A stretch of 64,000 nucleotides of DNA from Thioalkalivibrio sp. ALJ7 (GCF_000376865.1 NZ_AQXQ01000006.1:1-64000); one strand, 5' to 3'; shown: positions 8,536 to 19,900, counted from the stretch's first letter. Numbers and translations: made by a program. Notes: generated by a model not told the origin, from the sequence alone.

Positions 8536-8584
8536 TGCGGATACCGGGTTGGGGTGGGGGTGCAGGTTTGCCCTGCCGTGGCCA

Positions 8585-8992
8585 TCAGCCGACGCGCAGT
8601 CCGAGGCGATCGGGGCAGCCTCCGCCGCTACGGTTGATCTCCGTTATCTCCACGGAGCCAGAGAGCACCATGATTGCCGAGTTACGGAAGTCGAACCGTT
8701 TCGTCTCGCCTTCGCGCCAGCGCTCCCGATCGCGGTCCTTGACCGTGGTCGTGAGGCCTCCACGGTAGGACTCGATGATCTGATATCCCTGCACCTCACT
8801 ATCGCTCAGGCCCCGCAGTTCCATGCAGCCGGTGGAGCCGATCAAGGCCTTTACGCGGGTCTGGTCCCCCGCGCGCAGCACGTCACCTACGTTGGCGCTG
8901 CTGGTGTTCGAGGCCAGGCTGGATCCCGAGGTAGCCACCAAGGCAAATGTCATGCTCAGCAATAAGGCGCGTCGTATCGGTAGAGGGATCAT
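8585..8992 (-). CDS. Small secreted protein, tandem paralog (135 aa)
   Basis: Unknown family. It has a signal peptide (about residues 1-28, ending GSSLAS) and a mature domain homologous to the next gene (8128-8535), sharing GDVLRAGD, STGCMELRGLSDSEVQGY, DRERWREGETKRFDF and GSVEITEIN...GGGCPDRLGLR. The same two cysteines are retained. The near-identical length and conserved C terminus indicate tandem duplication. It sits between the second TolC gene (about 160 bases upstream) and its paralog. Secreted partners or cargo of the local exporter is a reasonable guess, but only from context. Confidence 0.72.
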   Translation of the reverse strand: MIPLPIRRALLLSMTFALVATSGSSLASNTSSANVGDVLRAGDQTRVKALIGSTGCMELRGLSDSEVQGYQIIESYRGGLTTTVKDRDRERWREGETKRFDFRNSAIMVLSGSVEITEINRSGGGCPDRLGLRVG

Positions 8993-9153
8993 TTGGACGT
9001 GGCCTCCGTGCTTGTTCGCCGTTGAATGCGAGCCAGCCTAGCATGGGCAGTGCCGACACCTTTATACGGCGTGAGTCCAACGTAAGGTGAGGTGTTTTGG
9101 GCGGGGATGAAGCCTCCGGGCATACGCCGGATGACCGAGCCACGATGCGGATC

Positions 9154-10725
9154 TCAATCGATGTATGCGGATGTGTCTGTTGTCCTGGATGGGATCGCCA
9201 GATCCCAGCGTTCGAGCACGATGCCCATCGCCCGATCCAGTTCGGTCTGGGCGTTCTGGTAGTTGATGGCGGCATCCAGCAACGCCTGCTCCGCCTCCCG
9301 GAGCTCGCGCTCCACGCTTTCGACCTCGAACCCCGAGGAACGCCCGACTGCGAGCTTTTCCTGCTCGATCGCCACGGCCTGTTGTGCCAGATCCAGCGCT
9401 TGTTCGGCCAGATGGAGTTGATCCCGTCGGCTCTCCAGCGCCCCAAGGGCACGTTCGACCTCGATGCGGATGGATGTTCGGAGTTCCTGGGTCCGCAGGC
9501 GCGCCTGACGCTGCTCCACCCGTGCCGCGCCAAGGCGTTGTTGGCGCGTGTGCCGGTCTCCCCAGGGGATGCTGAGGCGCAGGCCCAGGGAGTGGCCTGG
9601 AGACTCTTCGAAGCCGCGCTCGATGGCTCGAGTGGTGGACGGGCTATCGCCCCGCAGCTCGACCGAGGCGGACACATCCAGTTGCCAACGGTTGGCGTCC
9701 TCGGCCAGCGTTCGATCGAGAGCGGTCAGTCGTTGCGTGACCAGCGATTGGCGAAATTCCGGACTCCGATCCAGTGCCGTATCCATCGCGCTTTCGAGGG
9801 GGGGTGTATCGGCGAGGAGTCCGTCAATGTCGTGGACATCAATCGCGTCCTGCGGCTCGAGCCTCACCCCGGGTTCCAGCCCAATCAGTCGAATCAGATC
9901 GAGCTCGGCCTGATCCCGGCGCTCCTGGGTCTGCGCCTGCTGTAGCTCTTGACGCGCAAGGCTCTCGCGCGCCGGGGCCAGATCCGCCGCTGCCAGCCGA
10001 CCGCGTTCCACCAGCTCCGTCCGGTTTTCCAGCTCTTGGCGACTTCTTTCCAGGGCGAGCTCGGCGAGTTCGACCCGCTGGTTTTCCAGGATCAGGTTGC
10101 GGTAGGCCTGAATTACCTGGGCGAGGGTGCTGATGACCTGGGACTCCAGGGCCAGTACATTCTGTTCCTCGTTCAGGTGCGCACGTTCCACTGGCGCCCG
10201 GCCAATCTCCAGACCGCCACCGCGCAATAGCGGCTGGGTGATGTCCAGCGTGACTGCGGAGGCGCTGTCTGGCGGGGTGTTGGGCGCGTCGGATTCGAGT
10301 ACCCGTTCAATCCGCCAGTTCAGGCCCGCCTGCGCGCCGGTGGGAAGCGCGAGGCTGGCACTTGGATTGACACTGGCGGTGCGGGTCCGCACGCCGTTCG
10401 CGCCCGCTGTACGCTGCTCGCGAGCTTGAAGCGTCACGGCGCTCCGGGGATGAAAGGCTTGGTTGGCCAGATCCAGATTGGCCCGGTCGACCACACGGCC
10501 CAGGTACGCGCCGCGCAGTGACGGATTGCGGGCAAGCGCGACCTGCAAGGTCTCGCGCAACGTCAGGCGCAGGGGCGCGCTCCCGGCTCGCATGCGCGAT
10601 TCAATTGCGGAGTCGGCCGCCGCGACTGCGCGGTCCGGGTCGCCAGGGTTCGCCGGGTCAGCCGCGGCGGTCGTCGCCAGGATCAGGAGGCAGCCGAAGA
10701 GGGCAGGATGTTTGAACAAACGCAT
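9154..10725 (-). CDS. TolC-family outer-membrane efflux protein (second copy)
   Basis: With the start at ATG 10725 the protein is 523 residues and opens with a signal peptide (MRLFKHPALFGCLLILATTAAAD). An in-frame start at 10803 would add 26 residues that destroy this signal, so 10725 is preferred although no ribosome site is obvious. The two helical repeats of the family are present. The segments NPSLRGAYLGRVVDRANL and QPLLRGGGLEIGRAPVE closely match those in the TolC protein at 1316-2878, so the two are paralogs from one duplication. No adaptor or permease accompanies this copy. It could form mixed trimers with, or replace, the first TolC in the local pump. Confidence 0.9.
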   Translation of the reverse strand: MRLFKHPALFGCLLILATTAAADPANPGDPDRAVAAADSAIESRMRAGSAPLRLTLRETLQVALARNPSLRGAYLGRVVDRANLDLANQAFHPRSAVTLQAREQRTAGANGVRTRTASVNPSASLALPTGAQAGLNWRIERVLESDAPNTPPDSASAVTLDITQPLLRGGGLEIGRAPVERAHLNEEQNVLALESQVISTLAQVIQAYRNLILENQRVELAELALERSRQELENRTELVERGRLAAADLAPARESLARQELQQAQTQERRDQAELDLIRLIGLEPGVRLEPQDAIDVHDIDGLLADTPPLESAMDTALDRSPEFRQSLVTQRLTALDRTLAEDANRWQLDVSASVELRGDSPSTTRAIERGFEESPGHSLGLRLSIPWGDRHTRQQRLGAARVEQRQARLRTQELRTSIRIEVERALGALESRRDQLHLAEQALDLAQQAVAIEQEKLAVGRSSGFEVESVERELREAEQALLDAAINYQNAQTELDRAMGIVLERWDLAIPSRTTDTSAYID

Positions 10726-11037
10726 GGCTGGCGGGAGGGGAGCGCGATCTCGATCAGCGGGTGAGTTTCCGGCGACCGCCCGCAAACCTGCGCGCCATCC
10801 CATGCAGGCAGTATCCCAAGCCGACCCTTATGCAGTAAAGCTGCGGCTCGACCGGCCGCAGGGGTGCCGGCATTGACCATCATCGGGAATGGATCCCGAT
10901 CCTCGACCCGACCGCAGCGCGAAGAGCGCACGTCGGTACCTGTCGGCTTGAAGCGCAAGCGAGGGCGGTGTCATGGAAATCGCGAAGGCGGTCTCGTACT
11001 CTGGCACGCCATTCGTCCATACCCTTCTGGAGACATC
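10726..11037. other. Divergent intergenic region
   Basis: About 310 bases between the leftward second TolC gene and the rightward gene at 11038. It should hold promoters for both, but I see no strong sigma-70 pair and no repeat. An ORF upstream of 11038 is open but its composition does not look coding. Confidence 0.4.
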
Positions 11038-11466
11038 GTGGCCAACATCCTGAACCCGTACGCCGACGATCAGCCGGAACCGAAACACATCGTGCTGCGT
11101 GCCCGTAGCGGCCAGGCGGTCTCCGCCGAATTTACCCTGCAGGATCGGCGAGGGCGCCAGAGCGCGGCGGAATATCTGTTCCATCTCTATTCCACCATCA
11201 AGCAGAAGCTGGACGAGCCGGTCCTGGACACCGCCGCGCCATCGCCGGACGACCAGGCCGCCATGCAGCGATTGATCCTGTACTCCGCCGGCGCCCACGA
11301 CACCATGTTCGGCACCTTCAATGGTTCCAATACCTCCTCGGAGATGCCGGAGGAGGAGCGCAACGAGTTCGTGGAAATCTTCCTGCTGGCCTGCGCCACG
11401 GTCATCGAGGGCCAGCGGATCACTGTCGACCTCCAGCGAGGCTTCATCACCGCCGAGGCGGCCTGA
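11038..11466 (+). CDS. Hypothetical protein (142 aa)
   Basis: Not recognised. The frame is open from 10864, but a CTGGAG ribosome site (11028-11033) precedes the GTG at 11038 by 4 bases, and the residues before it (SRSSTRPQREERTSV...) look non-coding, so 11038 is chosen. The product has no signal peptide or membrane helix. It is acidic, with a compact alpha/beta look: a NILNPYADDQPEP start, an RSGQAVSAEF strand and a helix-rich remainder with EMPEEERNEFVEIFLLA. Probably cytoplasmic. It stands alone, flanked by the divergent TolC gene and a direct repeat just after its stop. Confidence 0.6.
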   Translation: MANILNPYADDQPEPKHIVLRARSGQAVSAEFTLQDRRGRQSAAEYLFHLYSTIKQKLDEPVLDTAAPSPDDQAAMQRLILYSAGAHDTMFGTFNGSNTSSEMPEEERNEFVEIFLLACATVIEGQRITVDLQRGFITAEAA

Positions 11467-11518
11467 GCATAAGCCGGGGTCAGGCTTTTCCTTTTGACCC
11501 ACCTACACCAGAGAGGCA

Positions 11519-11573
11519 AAAGGCAAGGTCTGACCCTCCGGGCTACGAAAGGCAAGGTCTGACCCTCCGGGCT
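11519..11573. repeat. Two direct copies of a 26-base repeat
   Basis: The unit beginning AAAGGCAAGGTCTGACCCTC occurs at 11519-11544 and again at 11548-11573, three bases apart and identical over 26 bases. A related piece (GGGGTCAGGCTTTTCC) lies at 11476-11491. GGTCTGACCC-type motifs are common dispersed elements in gammaproteobacteria. Only two full copies are present and there is no spacer regularity, so this is not a CRISPR. Confidence 0.75.
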
Positions 11574-11624
11574 GCGCCCCGCCAGTGAAAAGCCCGGAAT
11601 TCAGGCTAAGGCCATGCGATCCGG

Positions 11625-11876
11625 CTATCCAAGGCTGGCGCAGAGCTGCAGTAGGAACCCGGTAGACATTACCGCGAGTCCAAGGCCAGTGATGAGGCGC
11701 CGCCGCCGCACCTTTTTGGTAGGCGGGAGCCGGTAGGTTTCCGCTTCAGTGGTGGCGTGCTGATAGCCGAACCCAGCCTCGGATAACACGTCGCGGCGAC
11801 TCCATGGCAGCTGCACCAAGGCGGCCGCCAAGGCGCCACCGAAGTTCAGGGCCATACCCCATTGCGCAAGATCCAT
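11625..11876 (-). CDS. Small membrane protein of unknown function (83 aa)
   Basis: Two hydrophobic segments are visible: a weaker one at about residues 8-25 (MALNFGGALAAALVQLPW) and a stronger one at 62-81 (LITGLGLAVMSTGFLLQL). They are joined by a polar loop that ends in a basic KKVRRRR stretch. A purine-rich AAGGGGG ribosome site lies 4-5 bases before the ATG. It lies 18 bases downstream of the gene at 11895-12251, so the two are likely co-transcribed. I do not recognise either. The paired layout resembles small phage-type or toxin-like membrane protein genes, but no specific family is supported. Confidence 0.6.
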   Translation of the reverse strand: MDLAQWGMALNFGGALAAALVQLPWSRRDVLSEAGFGYQHATTEAETYRLPPTKKVRRRRLITGLGLAVMSTGFLLQLCASLG

Positions 11877-11894
11877 CGTTCCCCCTTGGTTGGG

Positions 11895-12251
11895 CTACGG
11901 ACAAGCCCATCCAGTCAGAAGCACGCTACCCGTACCCAGCAATACGCCGACAAAGATGCCACCAAGTACCTGAGCAGAAGCCTGTTGCAAAAGGCCGCGC
12001 CACCAAGTCGCCTTGGCTTGTACCGCCGTTTCCTGTGCTTCCCGGTGCCGTAGAACTTCGCGCATCACGGCCCGGGCGTCACGCTGATACTTCCCGCTCG
12101 GCCGATCCAGGAAGATGCGTAGTTCACTCAGCGGCGCCTGTTCGGCTTCGCTACGGAAATGCGTCTGTTCTTCTGCCGCGGTGTCGGCCGTGGAGTTGCA
12201 GGCATCGCGCAGCCGCGATTGCCAGTCCCGGTCGCTGCTGTCTGTTGCCAT
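11895..12251 (-). CDS. Hypothetical protein with C-terminal membrane helix (118 aa)
   Basis: The ATG at 12251 is preceded by an AAGAGGGG ribosome site, which decides the start against a longer frame. The N-terminal 85 residues are charged and helical (DSSDRDWQSRLRDACNST, RAVMREVLRHREAQ). The C terminus is one membrane helix (about 93-114, LGGIFVGVLLGTGSVLLTGW) ending ACP, so it is probably a tail-anchored inner-membrane protein. It is the first gene of a two-gene unit with the small membrane protein downstream. A strong terminator separates it from the tRNA gene upstream. Function unknown. Confidence 0.6.
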   Translation of the reverse strand: MATDSSDRDWQSRLRDACNSTADTAAEEQTHFRSEAEQAPLSELRIFLDRPSGKYQRDARAVMREVLRHREAQETAVQAKATWWRGLLQQASAQVLGGIFVGVLLGTGSVLLTGWACP

Positions 12252-12311
12252 AGTTGCCCCTCTTGGTGGTGGTGCCCTGACCATAGCCGGACGGCCCGGC
12301 CTCGCAAAGTA

Positions 12312-12345
12312 AAACGCCCCGGAAGACCAAGCTGCCGGGGCGTTT
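12312..12345 (-). terminator. Rho-independent terminator, possibly bidirectional
   Basis: The 11-base stem AAACGCCCCGG / CCGGGGCGTTT encloses a 12-base loop. On the minus strand it is followed by TTTTACTTT, so it can end the tRNA transcript that runs leftward. On the plus strand the stem is followed by CTT. Confidence 0.75.
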
Positions 12346-12449
12346 CTTGCGTGGTTCGGCCACTCTGGAAAACCGCTTCCCATGTGCTTCCCAGCCCCTG
12401 TGGGCGCTGTCTTTGGTGCTGCCGAAAAGCGTGTGACTAACGGTTTATG

Positions 12450-12526
<77 letters not shown>

Positions 12527-12549
12527 GTATTCGGGGAGGGTACAAACGA

Positions 12550-12592
12550 CTGCGGCGCCATTCTACCCGGAAAGGCAGGGATGGCGCCGCAG
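12550..12592 (-). terminator. Hairpin after rpoD
   Basis: The perfect 12-base inverted repeat CTGCGGCGCCAT / ATGGCGCCGCAG has a 19-base loop and lies between rpoD and the tRNA gene. No good T-tract follows on the minus strand (TCGTTTGTACC), so it may be a weak terminator or a processing hairpin. Confidence 0.5.
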
Positions 12593-12630
12593 CGGCAGGG
12601 CAGGTTCCGGCTGTTTGGCCGGGACGCCGG

Positions 12631-14541
<1,911 letters not shown>

Positions 14542-14712
14542 TCGTCAGTACTCCGAGGGAAGTCGAGTCGGCCAAAAATTAATCCTACATTGTAGCAGAA
14601 GATTCTTATATTGCTGGCTGCCCGACCGATTCTCCGGTCAATGGGCGCTGCGCGGCCGGTTCCATGCCTTGAATCATGTGGGCAAATGGCGCCGCTTCAA
14701 GGTGCGTCCGGG

Positions 14713-16497
14713 CTATCGAGGCGCGTCGAATCTCTGTAGCTGCTCGGTAAGACGGGCGAGCTCGGCGCGTTGTTCCGTGCCGAGTTCGCTCCCAGGGCGA
14801 GTCAGTTCACGAATTCGGGAACGATAGTGTTGACGCAGGAGCTGCCGGGCGCAGTCCAGCGCCGTCTGCCGGGTGACGGCCTCCTCGCCGTCCTCCAGCT
14901 CCTGGTGAGCCAGTGCCATCAGGCGCTGGAAGTGACGCTGCTCGCGAAAACGCTCCAGCAGACCGGCCGTGTGGCGGTCCGGGTTCTCCTCCAGGGCCGC
15001 GAGCAGGTCGCGCAGCGTGGTGGCGGCGACTCCGGGCAGTTCGACGAGCTGGCGGAATTCGGGCTGGTTCCAGTCCAGCTCCGGATGTTGCAGCACGCGC
15101 GCGAGCAGGGCGCCCCACAGGGCGGGCGGGGTTTCGCCGTTGGCACCGCCCCGGTTTTCCTGGGAGGTGGCTGGGAGGTCGCGGTCCGGGCCGGTGTCAG
15201 CGGCGCGTCCGAGTGGAGTTGGCTGCTCGGCCAGGACCTGCTCCAGGCGTTCAGGGCTAAGCCCAGTCTCCTGCCCGATGCGCTCGACCAGTTGATCCCG
15301 GAACAAGGGGTCACGGGTGGTGGCCACCAGTTTCATGGCCGCGTGGGCGAAACGGGTGCGACCTTCGGCGGTATCGGTGGGGTGCTCGTCCCGTTGTAGA
15401 CGCACCAGGGTCTCGGACAGGGGCAGGGCTCCGGCCAGGCGTTCCTCCCAGTCGGCAAGGCCGTCGCGCAGGACCAGGCTGTCGGGGTCGTCGCCCTCCG
15501 GCAGGAACAGTACGCGCACCTCGCGTAGGCCCTGTATTGCGGGCAGGGCCTCGGCCAGCGAGCGCCAGGCTGCGCGACGGCCCGCGGCGTCGCCGTCGAA
15601 ACACAGGGTAATGCGAGAGACCTGACGGAACAGGCTGTCCAGATGGGCGCGGGTCAGGGCGGTCCCCATGCAGGCCACGGCACGGCGAAAGCCTGCGCGC
15701 GCCAGGCCGACCACGTCCATGTAGCCCTCAACCACGACGATGTCGTCCAGTCGTGTGCCGGCTTTGCGCGCCTCGAACAGGCCGTAGATGGTCTGGCCCT
15801 TGTGGAAGACCTCGCTCTCCGGGCTATTCAGGTACTTCGGCTCGCCGTCCTCGATCAGGCGCCCGCCAAAGCCGGTGATGCGGCCGCGCCGGTCGCGGAT
15901 CGGGAACATGATGCGCGACCGGAACCGCTCGCGAATGCCGCCGTCGTCGCGTCGCGCGGCCAGTCCGGCATCCACCAGCTGCTGCGGCGTGAAGCGTGGC
16001 TTCAGTGTTTCGATTAGCCCCGAGGGCGGCGCCCAGCCGATCTGGTAATCCCGAGCGGTGGCGCCGTCGATACCGCGGTTCTTGAGGTATTCGACTGCCT
16101 TCGGTGTCTGGCGCAGCTGCTGCACGTACCACTGCGCGGCGGCGTTCAGCGCGTCATACAGCGGCGCGTGGGCCTCGCGTCGATCGTCCCCGTCGGTCTC
16201 GCGCGGCACCTCGAGGCCGGCCTGGTCGGCCAGCTGTTCGATCGCTTCGGGGAAGCTGAGGTTCTCGTACTCCATCAGGAAGCTAATGGCGGTGCCGTGC
16301 GCGCCGCAGCCAAAGCAGTGATAGAACTGCTTTTGCGGGGAGACATAGAACGACGGCGTCTTCTCGCCGTGGAACGGGCAGCAGGCCGCGAACTCGCGCC
16401 CGGCCTTCTTCAGGCTCACGCGGCGCTGGATCACCTCGACGATGTCGCTGCGCTCGAGCAGCTCGTCGATAAATGCCTGTGGGATGAGGCCTGCCAT
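14713..16497 (-). CDS. dnaG: DNA primase DnaG
   Basis: The 594-residue protein synthesises RNA primers at the replication fork. The N-terminal CHC2 zinc-binding domain is intact (Cys40, His43, Cys61, Cys64). A TOPRIM catalytic domain follows (VVVEGYMDVV near residue 250, then the acidic LCFDGDAAGRRAA motif). The C-terminal domain (about 450-594) would bind DnaB helicase. It precedes rpoD by about 170 bases on the same strand. Upstream, where rpsU-yqeY is expected, lies a repeat-rich 430-base gap and then gltB in the same direction. Confidence 0.97.
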   Translation of the reverse strand: MAGLIPQAFIDELLERSDIVEVIQRRVSLKKAGREFAACCPFHGEKTPSFYVSPQKQFYHCFGCGAHGTAISFLMEYENLSFPEAIEQLADQAGLEVPRETDGDDRREAHAPLYDALNAAAQWYVQQLRQTPKAVEYLKNRGIDGATARDYQIGWAPPSGLIETLKPRFTPQQLVDAGLAARRDDGGIRERFRSRIMFPIRDRRGRITGFGGRLIEDGEPKYLNSPESEVFHKGQTIYGLFEARKAGTRLDDIVVVEGYMDVVGLARAGFRRAVACMGTALTRAHLDSLFRQVSRITLCFDGDAAGRRAAWRSLAEALPAIQGLREVRVLFLPEGDDPDSLVLRDGLADWEERLAGALPLSETLVRLQRDEHPTDTAEGRTRFAHAAMKLVATTRDPLFRDQLVERIGQETGLSPERLEQVLAEQPTPLGRAADTGPDRDLPATSQENRGGANGETPPALWGALLARVLQHPELDWNQPEFRQLVELPGVAATTLRDLLAALEENPDRHTAGLLERFREQRHFQRLMALAHQELEDGEEAVTRQTALDCARQLLRQHYRSRIRELTRPGSELGTEQRAELARLTEQLQRFDAPR

Positions 16498-16931
16498 GGT
16501 GTCGCCGGGTATTCCTCGGGGATGTGCTCGTCGTCAGGTTCGCATGATAGCCCAGCGTCGGGCCGCAACACGTCACTGCGGGACGCCGCAGCCGACGCGG
16601 CGAGTCCCGGTGGTCTCCGGGGCGGACGCCGGGGTTGCCCGTGGAGATCGCCACGTCGCTTCGCTCCTCGCGATGACGCTACTTTCTACCTCCCCGTCAT
16701 TGCGAGGAGCCTTGGGCGACGAAGCAATCGGTATCCGTCAGCCTCCGGTCGCGGGAGGGTGTCCGGGTGCTGCCTGGTAATTGAGAGCGCAGCGAAGCAA
16801 TCGCTTGACGCTGTGTTCTGGTGGCAGTTCCTGGAGATTGCTTCGCTGCGCTCGCAATGACGGGTTTTTTGGCACTGCAAACAAAACGGGCCCCGTGAGG
16901 GGCCCGCATTACAATACCGCCGGGTGGCGGA
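16498..16931. repeat. REP-like inverted repeat cluster between dnaG and gltB
   Basis: No gene is supported in this 430-base stretch. It holds at least four copies of a REP/BIME-like element in alternating orientation: 16643-16678 (minus form, GCTTCGCTCCTCGCGATGAC), 16695-16729 (plus form, CGTCATTGCGAGGAGCCTTG), 16781-16802 (plus, partial) and 16833-16863 (minus form). The right part ends with the gltB terminator. The cluster sits exactly where the inferred chromosomal inversion has its left breakpoint. Confidence 0.75.
16887..16906 (-). terminator. Rho-independent terminator of gltB
   Basis: The 8-base stem CGGGCCCC / GGGGCCCG has a 4-base loop and is followed on the minus strand by TTTTGTTT. 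It lies about 25 bases after the gltB stop. Confidence 0.85.
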
Positions 16932-19900
16932 TCAGGCGGCCTGGCGCAGGTTGGCCAGCAGGCCCTTCAGCTCGGAGGCCTTCGGCTTCACCAGCCAGAA
17001 CGAGCCCTGGTAGTCGTCGAAGCGTTCCAGGATCTCGCGGCCCCAGGCGCTGTCGGTCTCGTGCACGAACTCGGTAATGAGTTCCTCCAGGTAGTTCCGG
17101 TGCGCCTCCATGTCCTCGATGTCGAGGCGATGCAGGTCGATCAGCTCGTTGTTGATGCGGTCGGGGAAGTCGTTCTCCCGGTCGAGCACGAACGCGAAGC
17201 CACCGGTCATGCCCGCGCCAAAGTTGATGCCGGTGTTGCCCAGCACCACCATCACGCCGCCGGTCATGTACTCGCAGCCGTGGTCGCCGATGCCTTCCAC
17301 CACCGCAAGCGCACCCGAATTACGCACGCCGAAGCGCTCGCCGCACTGGCCGGCCGCGAACAGCTTGCCGCCGGTGGCGCCATACAGGCAGGTGTTGCCC
17401 ATGATGGTGGTGTCCTGGCTGGCGAAGCTGGAGCCCTCCGGCGGACGGATGACCAGCTTGCCGCCGGTCATGCCCTTTCCGACGTAGTCGTTGGCATCGC
17501 CTTCCAAGTACAGGTGCAGGCCACCGGCGTTCCAGACGCCGAAGCTCTGCCCGGCCGTGCCCTTCATGCGCACGGTGATCGGGGCATCGGACATGCCCTG
17601 ATTGCCGTGGCGCTTGGCGATCTCGCCGGACAGGCGCGCGCCGATCGAGCGGTCGGTATTGGCGACGTCGAAACGGTACTCGCCACCGGCCTTGTTCTCG
17701 ATCGCCTCGAGCATCTCGGCGACCATCTTCTCGGCCAGCTCGCCTTTGTCGAACGGCTCGTTCTTCGGCTCCTTGCAGAAGCGCGGCTTGTCGGCGAGGC
17801 CGCCGCTGGCCAGCAGGCCGTTCAGGTCCAGGTGTTGCTGCTTCGGCGCCTCGCCCGGCAGGACCTCGAGCAGATCGGTGCGGCCGATCAGGTCGGTCAG
17901 GCTGCGCACACCCAGCTTCGCCATCCACTCGCGGGTCTCGCGGGCGACGAACTGGAAGTAGTGCATGACCATCTCGGGCAGGCCGATGAAGTGGTTCATG
18001 CGCAGCACCTTGTCCTGCGTGGCGACACCCGTTGCACAGTTGTTCAGGTGGCAGATCCGCAGGTACTTGCAGCCCAGCGCGACCATCGGGCCGGTGCCGA
18101 AGCCGAAGCTCTCGGCGCCCAGGATCGCCGCCTTGATCACGTCGAGGCCGGTCTTCAGGCCGCCGTCGGTCTGCAGGCGCACCTTGTCGCGCAGGTCGTT
18201 GCCGCGCAGGGTTGCGTGGGTTTCGGTCAGGCCCAGCTCCCACGGGGTGCCGGCATACTTCACCGAGGTCAGCGGGCTGGCGCCGGTGCCGCCGTCGTAA
18301 CCGGAGATGGTGATCAGGTCGGCGTAGGCCTTGGCCACACCGGCGGCGATCGTGCCGACCCCAGCCTCGGAGACCAGCTTCACCGAGACCAGCGCGTTCG
18401 GGTTGACCTGCTTGAGGTCGAAGATCAGCTGCGCCAGGTCCTCGATGGAGTAGATGTCGTGGTGCGGCGGCGGCGAGATCAGGGCGACGCCCGGATTCGA
18501 GTAGCGCAGCTCCGCGATCATCTTGTTGACCTTGTGGCCCGGCAGCTGGCCGCCCTCGCCGGGCTTCGCGCCCTGGGCGACCTTGATCTGCAGCACCTCG
18601 GCGTTGACCAGGTAGTGCGGGGTTACGCCGAAGCGGCCGGAGGCCACCTGCTTGATCTTGGACATGCGCTCGGTGCCGTAGCGGGAGACGGCCTCGCCGC
18701 CCTCGCCGGAGTTGGAGCGCCCACCCAGGCGGTTCATCGCGGTGGCCAGGGCCTCGTGGGCCTCCGGCGACAGCGCGCCCAGGCTCATGCCGGCGGAGTC
18801 GAAGCGCGGCAGGATGTCGGTCTCGGGCTCGACCTCGTCGACATCAATCGGCTCGATGTCGTCGCGCACCTTCAGCAGGTCGCGCAGCACGGTCACCGGG
18901 CGTTCGTTCACCAGGTCCGCATATTCCTTGTACACGCCGTAGTCGCCGGACTGCACGGCGCGGTGCAGGGTCTGGATCACGTCCGGGTTGTAGGCGTGGT
19001 ACTCGCCGCCGTGGACGTACTTCAGCAGGCCGCCCTGGCCGGCGCTCTTGCGCGGGTTCCAGGCGCGCTTGGACAGCGTCTCCAGGTCCGCTTCGATGTC
19101 GGCGAAGCGGGTGCCCTGGATGCGGCTGGTGGTACCCGTGAAACAGGTGTCCACGATCTCGTCGGCCAGGCCGACAATCTCGAACAGCTGCGCCCCGCGG
19201 TAGCTGGCGATGGTCGAAATGCCCATCTTGGACAGGATCTTGAACAGGCCCTTGTTGATGCCGCGGCGGTAGTTCTGCGCCAGGGTCAGCGGGTCGGCAT
19301 TCGGGATCTCGCCGGACTGGCACATGCCGTGCAGCGCGGAGTAGGCCAGGTAGGGGTAGATCGCGGTGGCGCCGTAGCCGAGCAGGACCGCGAAGTGATG
19401 CGGGTCGCGGACGGTGGCGGTCTCGGCGACGATGTTCGCGTCGGTGCGCAGCTTGGCCCGGATCAGGGCGTGGTGTACGGCGCCCACGGCCAGCGCGGCC
19501 GGGATCGGGCGGCGTTCCGGGTCGATGCCGCGGTCGGACAGCACCAATACGACGGCACCGTTGCGAACGGCCTGTACCGCGTTGTCGGTCAGGGCCTTGA
19601 CGGCGTCTTCCAGCGAACCGGAGTGGACGTCGTAGTTGAGGTCCATGCGCTCGACGCGGAAGGCGTCTTCGGTCTGGTTGCACAGCTCGCGGAACTTGGC
19701 CTCGGACAGCACCGGGGAGTCGGATACCAGGCGATGGGCGTGGTCCGGGGTCTCCTCGAACAGGTTCTGCTCGCGGCCGAAGCAGGTTTCCAGCGACATC
19801 ACGATGCTCTCGCGCAGCGGGTCGATCGCCGGGTTGGTGACCTGGGCGAACTGCTGGCGGAAGTAGTCGTACAGCGAACGGGTGTGCTGCGACAGCACCG

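Noticed and set aside
11519-11573. Possible CRISPR array
   Set aside because: Only two repeat copies with a 3-base gap, no spacers and no cas genes.
16498-16931. Search for rpsU/yqeY remnants upstream of dnaG
   Set aside because: None seen; intact rpsU and yqeY lie at 26.1-26.8 kb, so the gap only holds repeats.
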